In this document: positions 1-5,133 of the stretch, piece after piece | How the letters are laid out: the number at the start of each line of letters is the position of its first letter | Numbering within the stretch: position 1 is the stretch's first letter | Source of the DNA: an uncultured Shinella sp. | GTDB taxonomy: Bacteria; Pseudomonadota; Alphaproteobacteria; Rhizobiales; Rhizobiaceae | Length of the DNA stretch: 5,133 nt | NCBI GenBank assembly: GCA_946481465.1 | Contig: CAMLOC010000323.1 | Location: 1-5,133, forward strand | Reading direction: 5' to 3' | Notes under the pieces: model-generated | What the model saw: only the letters and a program-made list of their open reading frames with translations | What the model was told of the DNA's origin: nothing | Database searches by the model: none | Position numbers and translations under genes: made by a program

Positions 1-230
1 CCGCCCATCCCGGCCCGGCTCGGTTCCGCGGCGCGCGCAAGCGGCCGTTCCTCCAGCGGCTCGGGCAAAGGCTGCCGCTCGAAGAGGGGTATCTCGTTAC
101 GAAGCGGCAGGCCGCCGCGGCGGTGCGGCCGGGCATGGGGCTTGCCGGGCTTGCGGCAGGGGCGAAGGCGCGGATGCTGGCCGCCGAAATCGCGCCGGCC
201 TGGGCGACGCGGGCGCTGCGCGCCGGCTGA
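1..230 (+). CDS. 3' end of an unrecognised protein gene (partial)
   Basis: An open frame enters from the left edge (first full codon at position 3) and runs for 75 codons to a TGA at 228-230. Codon third positions are overwhelmingly G or C, as in the neighbouring genes, which supports real coding. The visible C-terminus is rich in Arg, Ala and Leu. It includes the stretch RLPLEEGYLVTKRQAAAAV and ends in IAPAWATRALRAG. There is no clear membrane segment or catalytic motif, and I do not recognise the family from this fragment. It converges on moaB with no bases between the two stop codons, so any terminator for either gene must lie inside the other's coding region or be absent. The start and most of the protein lie outside the window. 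Confidence 0.72.
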   Translation, partial: AHPGPARFRGARKRPFLQRLGQRLPLEEGYLVTKRQAAAAVRPGMGLAGLAAGAKARMLAAEIAPAWATRALRAG

Positions 231-779
231 TCAGCCCGCCGAGCGCTTCAGGTGCTCGTCGAGGCGCGGCATGATTTCCACGAAATTGCAGGGCATGTGG
301 CGATAGTCGAGCTGCGCCTTCAGGATGCCGTCCCAGGCGTCCTTGCAGGCGCCGGGCGAACCCGGCAGCGCGAAGATGAAGGTGGCGTTGAGGACACCGC
401 CGGTCGCGCGCGACTGGATCGTCGAGGTGCCGATCTTGTCGTAGGAAATGCGGTGGAAGACTTCCGAAAAGCCATCCATGCGCTTTTCGAACAGCGGCTC
501 CAGCGCCTCCGGCGTCACGTCGCGGCCGGTGAAGCCCGTGCCGCCGGTGGTGATGACGACGTCTACCGCGTCGTCGCGCGTCCAGGCTTCCACCCTGGCG
601 CGGATGGCGGCCACGTCGTCCGTCACGATGGCACGGTCGGCAAGGCGGTGGCCCGCCTCTTTGATGCGCGCGACGAGCGTGTCGCCGGAACGGTCCGTGT
701 CGAGGGTGCGCGTGTCGGAGACGGTGAGCACGGCGATGCCGACCGGAATGAAGGGCCTCGTCTCGTCAATATGCGCCAT
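231..779 (-). CDS. moaB: molybdenum cofactor biosynthesis protein MoaB
   Basis: A 182-residue protein of the MoaB/MogA family (MoCF-biosynthesis fold), acting in the cytoplasm in molybdenum cofactor synthesis. Family members bind molybdopterin, and many adenylylate it before molybdate insertion. Seen here: the N-terminal strand VGIAVLTVSDTR (residues 13-24), the molybdopterin-binding loop TTGGTGFTGRDVTPEA (78-92) and the late GSPGA loop (140-144). The length is typical of MoaB. The ATG at 777-779 is chosen because it begins the conserved domain and has a Shine-Dalgarno GAAGGA about 7 nt upstream. The open frame continues upstream for 153 codons, but only as an alternative reading of ispE. The start overlaps the 3' end of ispE by 14 bp, so its ribosome binding site lies within ispE and translational coupling is likely. 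It is the last gene of the minus-strand group. The family call is firm. The enzymatic role (adenylyltransferase or accessory) is inferred. Confidence 0.95.
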   Translation of the reverse strand: MAHIDETRPFIPVGIAVLTVSDTRTLDTDRSGDTLVARIKEAGHRLADRAIVTDDVAAIRARVEAWTRDDAVDVVITTGGTGFTGRDVTPEALEPLFEKRMDGFSEVFHRISYDKIGTSTIQSRATGGVLNATFIFALPGSPGACKDAWDGILKAQLDYRHMPCNFVEIMPRLDEHLKRSAG

Positions 780-1665
780 CGTCGGTTCCTTCAAGCGTGC
801 GCGTGGCGGCGAAAAACCAGTGCGGATGCCGGCGCGAAAGTGACGCTGCTGCGTGCTCGGCGGCCGCGTCCGTCTCGTATAGCGCAAAGCAGGTCGCACC
901 GGAACCGGACATGCGCACGAGGGCGGGACCTGTTGTCGCAAGGCTCTCGGCAATGACGGCGATCTGCGGGCAGAGCCGGCGGGCAGGGGGCTCCAGGTCA
1001 TTGCGCAGGCTTGCGAGGGCATCCGCCCAGCCGGCGGCGCCCGCAAGGGCAAGCGGCGGGTTGTTTCGCGAGGCGAGCGCCTGGAAGACGGCGGGCGTCG
1101 AAACGCCGACGAGCGGATTGGCCAGCACCATGACGAGGGCCGGCAGGGCGACGGGGGTGATTTCCTCGCCGACGCCGCGCGCCAGCAACGGCCGGCCGGC
1201 AAGGCACATCGGCACATCCGCGCCGAGGCCGAGGGCAAGCGCGTCCAGCGCGCCGTCGGGCAGGGTCACCCGCCACAGCTTGAGGAGGCCGCGCAGCGTT
1301 GCGGCGGCATCCGCCGAGCCGCCGCCGATGCCCGATGCGACGGGCAGGTTCTTTTCGAGATGGATATGCACCGGCGGCGCCGCCTGCCCGCTCGCGGCGA
1401 GCGCCGCGCGCAGCCGGTCGCGGGCGCGGGTGACGAGGTTGTCGCCATCGGCTGAAAGCGCCCCGCCGAAGCGGCCGCTGAGGGTGAAGCGGTCCCCGGC
1501 CGCCGGCGCAAGGCCGATGCGGTCGCCGAAGGCGGTGAAGGTCACGAGGCTGTCGAGGAGGTGGTAGCCATCCTCGCGCCGGCCGGTGACGGCGAGCGCG
1601 AGGTTGATCTTGGCCGGGGCCGGCTCGACGAGCGGGAAACCCGACAATGCGTCGGCGTCAGCCAT
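766..1665 (-). CDS. ispE: 4-diphosphocytidyl-2-C-methyl-D-erythritol kinase
   Basis: A 299-residue cytoplasmic GHMP kinase that phosphorylates the 2-hydroxyl of CDP-methylerythritol with ATP in the MEP (non-mevalonate) route to IPP and DMAPP. All three family motifs are present. They are PAPAKINLALAVTGRREDGYH near residues 15-35, with the conserved Lys19; the Gly-rich ATP loop LPVASGIGGGSADAAA (107-122); and RMSGSGATCFALY (251-263). The expected catalytic Asp is D150 in GADVPMC. The length is normal. The start at 1663-1665 puts motif 1 at its usual distance from the N-terminus. No good Shine-Dalgarno is visible before it, but the TPR gene's stop is only 6 bp upstream, so coupled translation is probable. 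The 3' end overlaps the moaB start. Together with ispB it links this locus to isoprenoid and quinone supply. Confidence 0.97.
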   Translation of the reverse strand: MADADALSGFPLVEPAPAKINLALAVTGRREDGYHLLDSLVTFTAFGDRIGLAPAAGDRFTLSGRFGGALSADGDNLVTRARDRLRAALAASGQAAPPVHIHLEKNLPVASGIGGGSADAAATLRGLLKLWRVTLPDGALDALALGLGADVPMCLAGRPLLARGVGEEITPVALPALVMVLANPLVGVSTPAVFQALASRNNPPLALAGAAGWADALASLRNDLEPPARRLCPQIAVIAESLATTGPALVRMSGSGATCFALYETDAAAEHAAASLSRRHPHWFFAATRTLEGTDDGAY

Positions 1666-1671
1666 GCGGCG

Positions 1672-3516
1672 TCAGGACTTGCGGTCGGCCGCCGTGCCCT
1701 CGGGCGAGGGGTTCTGCACCGGCTTTTCGTCCTTGGCTTCGGCGGAGGCCGGCGCGGTCTTCTTCAGTTCGGGCAGGCCGTTCTCGATCTTCAGCTTGAT
1801 CTTCGGGATCTCGGCCTCCTCCGGCTTCAGGCCGAGCGCGCGGTTCCACTGGAAGGTGGCCTCCAGCTTGCGGCCGACGCGCCAGTAGGCGTCGCCGAGG
1901 TGGTCGTTGATCGTCGGGTCGCCGGCCTTCAGTTCCGCAGCACGCTCCAGCTCCGCCACCGCGTCGGAGAAGCGGTCGAGGCGATAATAGGCCCAGCCGA
2001 GCGAATCGACGATGTAGCCGTCGTCCGGCTTGATGCTGACGGCCCGGCGGATCATGTCCAGGCCCTCGTCGAGGTTGATGTTCATGTCGACCCAGGAATA
2101 GCCGAGGTAGTTCAGCACCTGCGGCTGTTCCGGGTTCAGTTCCAGCGCCTTGCGGAAGTTCGGCTCGGCCTTCTCCCACTCCTTCAGCCGCTCATAGGCG
2201 ATGGCGCGCTGGAAGAAGATGCTCCAGTGGTTGCGCGTGGGAACCGGGCCGATGGCCGCGACGGCGCGATCGTAGAGCGCGGCCATCTCCTTGTAGTCCT
2301 TGGCATCCGACAGCACGCTGCCGAGCGCGAGATAGGAGCGCAGGTCCGCCGGATCGGCCTCGATCAGCTCCTGCAGGTGCTTCTTGGCTTCCGGCACCTT
2401 GCCCGTATCGGCAAGGTTCAGGCCGAGCTGCAACTCGGAAATGCGCCGCATCGGCGATTTTTCCGGCACGGCGCGGTAATATTCGATGGCCCGCTCCGGC
2501 TTCTTCTGGTTCTCGGCGAGCCCGCCGAGCAGCACCAGCATGTCGTCGCTGTCCGGATCGAGCGCGCGCGCGGCCTGGAGATAGAGCGAGACGATGTCTT
2601 CCGCGCCGTCGCGGTTGAGCGCGCCGCCGATCGAGAAGAGCACGGCGGCGGCGCCCTGCGCGGCGGTGCGCACCTGCTGTTCCTGCTTCTCGCCGGCCTC
2701 GATGCTCTGGCGCAGCGCTTTCAGCGGCGCATAGCTGGTGATGAAGCTGTCGCCGACCGAGATGGCGTCGAGCGCCTTCTGCTTGTTGCCCTCATGGGCT
2801 TCGAGCCGGGCGAGCGCCATTACGGCGCGGATGAAGGTGTCCGGCGCGGCGCTCGCGCCGTTGCGGTCGAGGATGGCGTCGTTGAGCCGGGCGCGCGCCG
2901 TCGCCTTGTCGCCGGCCGCGGCGGCCAGCGCCCCGACATGGTAGTTCTTGAAGATGGCGAGCCAGTCCGGCCCCTCCATGCCGCCGATCAGCTTCAACGC
3001 CTCCTTCGACTTGCCGTCGCCGAACTTGGCCCAGGCGAGCAGGAGGTCGTTCATCATGCGGTCGAGGTCGTTCGGGCCGTTATAGACGAGGATCTTCTCG
3101 GCGCTCTTGTATTCGCGCTTGCGGATCGCCTCCATGCCGCGCACCACCGCGGTGATGCGCTCGACGGCGGGGTCGTTGCGCAGCGCGTCGGCAAGCTTCA
3201 CGCCCTCCTCGAAGTCGCCGTTCATCAGCTGCGTCACCATCAGGCGCTGCTTGACGTCCTTGTTGGTGGGGTCGAACTGCAGGGCGATCTTGTAGAGCGC
3301 GACGGCGGTCTCGTATTCCTTGTCGAAATCGGCCGTGCGGGCGGCCAGGAAGGCGCCGGAGAAGGTGTTGACGCTGAGCGGGTCGAACGGCGTTTCCTCG
3401 GCGGCGGCGGTTGCAGGCTTTTCCTCCGCGCGAGCCGCGGGAGGGCCGGCGAACGCGATGCCGGCCGCGATGATCGCCACGCCGGAGAGAAGCCGAAGGA
3501 GAAGGGAATGCCGCAT
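1672..3516 (-). CDS. secreted TPR-repeat protein of unknown function
   Basis: A 614-residue protein. Residues 1-30 are a Sec signal peptide: a basic start (MRHSLLLRLL), a hydrophobic core (VAIIAAGIAFAG) and a likely signal peptidase I site after ARA30. There is no lipobox cysteine, so a soluble periplasmic location is inferred. Tetratricopeptide-like helical pairs are visible at about 65-86, 334-388, 432-464, 466-498, 500-532 and 535-567, with typical endings such as ALELNPEQP and AVSIKPDDG. The middle (roughly 190-330) is alpha-helical and Ala-rich, with weaker repeats. The last 35 residues are a Lys/Glu/Pro/Ala-rich, probably disordered tail. The start at 3514-3516 is chosen because it opens the signal peptide and has AAAGG 7 nt upstream. 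An in-frame TTG at 3598-3600 would bury the signal peptide behind 28 residues. The gene sits 6 bp upstream of ispE and 166 bp downstream of ispB. TPR domains bind proteins, and the partner here is unknown. Confidence 0.93.
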   Translation of the reverse strand: MRHSLLLRLLSGVAIIAAGIAFAGPPAARAEEKPATAAAEETPFDPLSVNTFSGAFLAARTADFDKEYETAVALYKIALQFDPTNKDVKQRLMVTQLMNGDFEEGVKLADALRNDPAVERITAVVRGMEAIRKREYKSAEKILVYNGPNDLDRMMNDLLLAWAKFGDGKSKEALKLIGGMEGPDWLAIFKNYHVGALAAAAGDKATARARLNDAILDRNGASAAPDTFIRAVMALARLEAHEGNKQKALDAISVGDSFITSYAPLKALRQSIEAGEKQEQQVRTAAQGAAAVLFSIGGALNRDGAEDIVSLYLQAARALDPDSDDMLVLLGGLAENQKKPERAIEYYRAVPEKSPMRRISELQLGLNLADTGKVPEAKKHLQELIEADPADLRSYLALGSVLSDAKDYKEMAALYDRAVAAIGPVPTRNHWSIFFQRAIAYERLKEWEKAEPNFRKALELNPEQPQVLNYLGYSWVDMNINLDEGLDMIRRAVSIKPDDGYIVDSLGWAYYRLDRFSDAVAELERAAELKAGDPTINDHLGDAYWRVGRKLEATFQWNRALGLKPEEAEIPKIKLKIENGLPELKKTAPASAEAKDEKPVQNPSPEGTAADRKS

Positions 3517-3523
3517 CAAAATG

Positions 3524-3528
3524 CCTTT
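3524..3528 (-). promoter_or_regulatory. Shine-Dalgarno site of the TPR gene
   Basis: The minus strand reads AAAGG here, 7 nt before the ATG at 3514-3516. This favours that ATG over the in-frame TTG about 84 nt upstream and leaves the signal peptide at the N-terminus. Confidence 0.6.
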
Positions 3529-3564
3529 CGCCGGAAACTTTGCCGAAGCCCTGTGTGGGGAATG

Positions 3565-3606
3565 CCGTGACCAATCCGGTCGCGATCGCGCCCAAATCAA
3601 TCACGG
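3565..3606 (-). promoter_or_regulatory. leader hairpin upstream of the TPR gene
   Basis: As minus-strand RNA, the 5' arm (3606 to 3592) pairs with the 3' arm (3579 to 3565) in 15 consecutive base pairs. Ten are Watson-Crick and five are G-U (3600/3571, 3599/3572, 3598/3573, 3595/3576, 3594/3577). A single G-A mismatch (3591/3580) follows, then three G-C pairs capped by a GAUC loop within the 10-bp palindrome CGCGATCGCG at 3581-3590. On the plus strand the five G-U pairs become A-C mismatches, so the fold is favoured only in the sense RNA of the TPR gene. It ends 48 nt before the start codon, and no U-tract follows, so it does not look like an intrinsic terminator. Its role is unknown. A stabilising 5' stem, a processing site or a protein-binding site are all possible. 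Confidence 0.55.
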
Positions 3607-3620
3607 ACTCATGACGGCAG

Positions 3621-3649
3621 AGAATGGCTTTTTTGGCGCGGTGCGGCAA
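3621..3649 (-). promoter_or_regulatory. possible promoter of the TPR-ispE-moaB group
   Basis: The minus strand has TTGCCG (3644-3649) and, after a 17-bp spacer, CATTCT (3621-3626). The -35-like box is good, but the -10-like box is poor (3 of 6 matches to TATAAT). The ten bases TCTTGCCGCA around the -35 also occur at the better ispB promoter. Transcription from here would start near 3614, just ahead of the leader hairpin. Readthrough from ispB is an alternative source of transcript. Confidence 0.3.
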
Positions 3650-3663
3650 GAAAATCCTGCCGC
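3643..3663 (-). terminator. short hairpin downstream of ispB, weak terminator candidate
   Basis: GCGGCA (3643-3648) and TGCCGC (3658-3663) can form a 6-bp stem with a 9-base loop, beginning 19 bp after the ispB stop. On the minus strand no run of T follows (the next bases are ACCGCGCC), so it lacks the mark of a classical intrinsic terminator. It also overlaps the possible -35 box of the next gene. Some ispB transcripts may read through into the TPR gene. Confidence 0.25.
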
Positions 3664-3682
3664 CCCGATTTCGCGGCCGCCG

Positions 3683-4699
3683 TCAGCTGACGCGGGCGAT
3701 GGAGAAGTCGATGACCTCGAGCAGCGCGTTCTTCCAGGGCGAGGCCGGCAGCGGCGCCAGCGCGTCGCGGGCGATCATGCCGTAGTGCTGGGCGCGGGCG
3801 ATGGTGTCCGAAAGCCCGCCATAGCGGGTGATGAGGCCGAGGGCGCGCTCCAGATTGGCGTCGTCGCTCTTGCCGCCTTCGATGGCCTCGCGCCAGAAGG
3901 CGCGGTCTTCCGCCGTGCCGCGGCGCCAGGCGAGGATGACGGGCAGGGTGATCTTGCCCTCGCGGAAATCGTCGCCGGTGTTCTTGCCGAGGTCGGCCGC
4001 CTTGCCGCCGTAGTCGAGCGCGTCGTCGACGAGCTGGAAGGCGAGGCCGAGATTCATGCCGTAGGATTTCAGCGCGTTGCGCTCGGCCCGGCCGACATTG
4101 GCGATAATGGGGCCGACTTCGGCGGCCGCGGCGAAGAGCGCCGCCGTCTTGGCGCGGATGACTTCGAGATAGTCGTCCTCGGTCGTTTCCATGTTCTTGG
4201 CGACGGAGAGCTGGAGAACCTCGCCCTCGGCGATCACGGTGGCGGCGGTGGACAGCACGTCCAGCGCCTCCAGCGAGCCGACCTCGACCATCATCTTGAA
4301 GGCCTGGCCGAGCAGGAAGTCGCCGACGAGCACGCTCGCCTGGTTGCCCCAGATCATGCGGGCGGTGGATTTGCCGCGGCGCATGTCGCTCTCGTCCACC
4401 ACGTCGTCGTGCAGCAGCGTCGCCGTGTGCATGAACTCGACGCTGGTGGCCAGCTTGACGTGACCGTCGCCGGCATAGCCAAACATCTGCGCCGCGGCCA
4501 GCGTCACCATCGGCCTCAGCCGCTTGCCGCCCGACGAGATCAGGTGGTTGGCGACCTCCGGGATCATCGCGACGTCGGAGCCGGCCTTCGACAGGATGAG
4601 CTGGTTCACCCGCTCCATGTCGGCCTTCGTGAGATCGACGAGCGGCTTCACCGATGCCTGTTTGTTTTTGCCTTCTTCAAGCGGTATCACGACGCCCAA
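3683..4699 (-). CDS. ispB: long-chain polyprenyl diphosphate synthase (octaprenyl/decaprenyl type)
   Basis: A 338-residue trans-isoprenyl diphosphate synthase that extends an allylic diphosphate with IPP to make the side chain of ubiquinone. Motifs seen: GGKRLRP (57-63), the first Asp-rich motif LLHDDVVDESDMRRG (95-109, DDxxD at 98-102), and the second Asp-rich motif FQLVDDALDY (221-230, DDxxD at 225-229), with K249 in REGKITLP. The residue five before the first Asp motif is Ala93. A small residue there is the hallmark of long-chain (C40-C50) enzymes rather than farnesyl or geranylgeranyl synthases. Rhizobiaceae mainly use ubiquinone-10, so the product may be decaprenyl diphosphate despite the customary octaprenyl name. 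The start is TTG (4697-4699), giving MGVVIPLEEG. It is supported by AGGAGT 8 nt upstream and by the predicted promoter, which excludes the longer open frame that runs to about 5101 through the DUF2007 gene. It is followed by a 166-bp spacer before the TPR gene. Confidence 0.94.
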   Translation of the reverse strand: MGVVIPLEEGKNKQASVKPLVDLTKADMERVNQLILSKAGSDVAMIPEVANHLISSGGKRLRPMVTLAAAQMFGYAGDGHVKLATSVEFMHTATLLHDDVVDESDMRRGKSTARMIWGNQASVLVGDFLLGQAFKMMVEVGSLEALDVLSTAATVIAEGEVLQLSVAKNMETTEDDYLEVIRAKTAALFAAAAEVGPIIANVGRAERNALKSYGMNLGLAFQLVDDALDYGGKAADLGKNTGDDFREGKITLPVILAWRRGTAEDRAFWREAIEGGKSDDANLERALGLITRYGGLSDTIARAQHYGMIARDALAPLPASPWKNALLEVIDFSIARVS

Positions 4700-4707
4700 A
4701 TGCCCGG

Positions 4708-4713
4708 ACTCCT
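4708..4713 (-). promoter_or_regulatory. ribosome binding site deciding the TTG start of ispB
   Basis: The minus strand reads AGGAGT, a strong Shine-Dalgarno sequence, ending 8 nt before the TTG at 4697-4699. The next in-frame candidate, GTG at 4688-4690, would be 17 nt from it, so TTG is preferred. Confidence 0.75.
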
Positions 4714-4731
4714 GTTCATTTTTGTTGAAAG

Positions 4732-4760
4732 ACAATAGAAAGCGGGGCTTCCTGCGGCAA
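4732..4760 (-). promoter_or_regulatory. predicted sigma70-type promoter of ispB
   Basis: The minus strand has a -35 box TTGCCG (4755-4760, preceded by C as is common in alphaproteobacteria), a 17-bp spacer, and a -10 box TATTGT (4732-4737). A transcript would start near 4725, giving a leader of about 26 nt that contains the AGGAGT site. It lies in the divergent region shared with the DUF2007 gene. Motif reading only. Confidence 0.55.
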
Positions 4761-4807
4761 GAGGCGAATTGTCCCGCCTTACCAATTATGGCTGGAAAAC
4801 GACCGGA

Positions 4808-5029
4808 ATGATCGAATTGATCCGCACCAACGACGCCGTCCTGCTCTCCTTCGCGGAAAGCCTGATGAAGGAGGCGGGAATCCATTGCCTGATCGCCGAT
4901 CAGGCGATGAGCATCCTCGAAGGCTCGCTCGGCATGCTGCCCCGCCGCTTCCTGGTGGAGAGCGACCGGGAGGACGAGGCGCGGCGTATCCTGACGGATG
5001 CGGGGCTTGCGGCGGAGCTGCGGGCGTGA
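4808..5029 (+). CDS. small DUF2007-family protein
   Basis: A 73-residue protein starting MIELIRTNDAVLLSFAESL and containing the DUF2007 signature: an N-terminal strand, a helix (AESLMKEAGI), the central segment ADQAMSILEGSLGMLPRRFLV, and a C-terminal helix EDEARRILTDAG. The family (sometimes labelled putative signal-transducing protein) is a single small cytoplasmic alpha/beta domain with no established biochemical function. The ATG at 4808-4810 matches the usual family start. Its ribosome site is weak (TGGAAAA about 10 nt upstream). An in-frame TTG at 4769 with GAGG 4 nt before it would add 13 residues (MSRLTNYGWKTTG) and cannot be fully excluded. It is transcribed divergently from ispB and no convincing promoter was found for it. 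A cluster of inverted repeats follows 46 bp after the stop. Confidence 0.88.
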   Translation: MIELIRTNDAVLLSFAESLMKEAGIHCLIADQAMSILEGSLGMLPRRFLVESDREDEARRILTDAGLAAELRA

Positions 5030-5075
5030 GCGGGCTGGTTTTCGCAGTGAAGGCTGCATTCGGAGCACCCCCCTC

Positions 5076-5133
5076 TGCCCTGCCGGGCATCTCCCCCACA
5101 AGGGGGGAGACTGGATCGTGGCACTGCCGTGCC
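5076..5133. repeat. cluster of three palindromes, rhizobial intergenic repeat (RIME-like), cut by the window edge
   Basis: Three hairpins lie in tandem. The first is TGCCC/GGGCA (5076-5080 with 5085-5089, loop TGCC). The second abuts it and is TCTCCCCC/GGGGGAGA (5090-5097 with 5103-5110, loop ACAAG). The third is GGCAC/GTGCC (5120-5124 with 5129-5133, again with loop TGCC) and reaches the last base of the window. The stretch CCCTGCCGGGCATCTCCCCC resembles dispersed intergenic palindromic elements I recall from Rhizobium and Sinorhizobium genomes (the RIME group). That family assignment is from memory and untested. No T-run follows the stems, but the hairpins could still act at the 3' end of the DUF2007 transcript. 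Confidence 0.6.

Noticed and set aside
780..1238. 153-codon N-terminal extension of moaB
   Set aside because: The extension is an alternative frame of ispE and has the low-complexity Arg/Ser/Pro composition of a frame shadow. The ATG at 777-779 has a good ribosome site and starts the conserved domain.
1561..3570. 669-codon plus-strand open frame, longer than the TPR gene it opposes
   Set aside because: It is in exact codon register opposite the TPR gene. In that register a stop needs a sense TTA, CTA or TCA codon, which are rare in GC-rich genomes, so long antisense frames are expected. The product is a low-complexity Arg/Val/Leu/Gly mix, while the minus strand encodes a signal peptide and TPR motifs.
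3581..3590. CGCGATCGCG palindrome as an independent element (HIP1-like or methylation site)
   Set aside because: A single copy was noticed. It is better explained as the cap of the larger leader hairpin, and HIP1 repeats are a cyanobacterial feature.
3517..3600. 28-residue N-terminal extension of the TPR protein from TTG at 3598-3600
   Set aside because: It would place a polar Arg/Trp-rich segment before a clear signal peptide and would start inside the leader hairpin. AAAGG precedes the downstream ATG.
3320..4738. 472-codon plus-strand open frame opposite ispB and the start of the TPR gene
   Set aside because: It has the same in-register antisense artefact, spans two real genes and a spacer, and shows no recognisable domain.
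4767..4787. AATTG/CAATT inverted repeat in the divergent promoter region as an operator
   Set aside because: The arms are only 5 bp and AT-rich, 16 bp apart, and are easily found by chance. There is no second copy to support it.
4700..5101. 134-codon N-terminal extension of ispB
   Set aside because: It would run antisense through the DUF2007 gene and upstream of the predicted promoter. Family proteins begin at MGVV, where TTG has a strong Shine-Dalgarno.

Overview
The window looks like chromosomal DNA from a GC-rich alphaproteobacterium, most likely a member of the Rhizobiaceae (Rhizobium, Agrobacterium, Ensifer or Shinella type). The grounds are strong G/C bias at third codon positions, protein sequences typical of that family, and a palindromic intergenic repeat of the rhizobial kind at the right edge. 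It is mostly an ordinary housekeeping region. There is no sign of a mobile element, CRISPR array or defence system.

Layout from left to right. Positions 1-230 hold the 3' end of an unrecognised plus-strand gene. Its stop codon abuts that of the convergent moaB gene, and the two form the palindrome TGATCA. Four genes then lie on the minus strand and are transcribed right to left: ispB (long-chain polyprenyl diphosphate synthase, 3683-4699), a secreted TPR-repeat protein (1672-3516), ispE (CDP-methylerythritol kinase, 766-1665) and moaB (molybdenum cofactor protein, 231-779). The TPR gene, ispE and moaB are tightly packed (6-bp gap, then a 14-bp overlap) and are probably one operon. ispB is separated from them by a 166-bp spacer. 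Across a 108-bp divergent intergenic region from ispB lies a small plus-strand DUF2007 gene (4808-5029). It is followed by a cluster of three short hairpins running to the window edge.

Functionally, ispE supplies isoprenoid precursors through the MEP pathway. ispB uses IPP to build the polyprenyl tail of ubiquinone, probably C50 in this group. moaB belongs to molybdenum cofactor synthesis. The TPR protein between the two isoprenoid genes carries a Sec-type signal peptide and has no assigned function.

The most notable non-coding signal is a 42-nt inverted repeat in the leader of the TPR gene. Read as minus-strand RNA it gives a 15-bp stem with five G-U pairs, which become A-C mismatches on the other strand. 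This suggests a leader RNA structure. A good sigma70-like promoter is visible for ispB. It supports a TTG start with a strong Shine-Dalgarno sequence.
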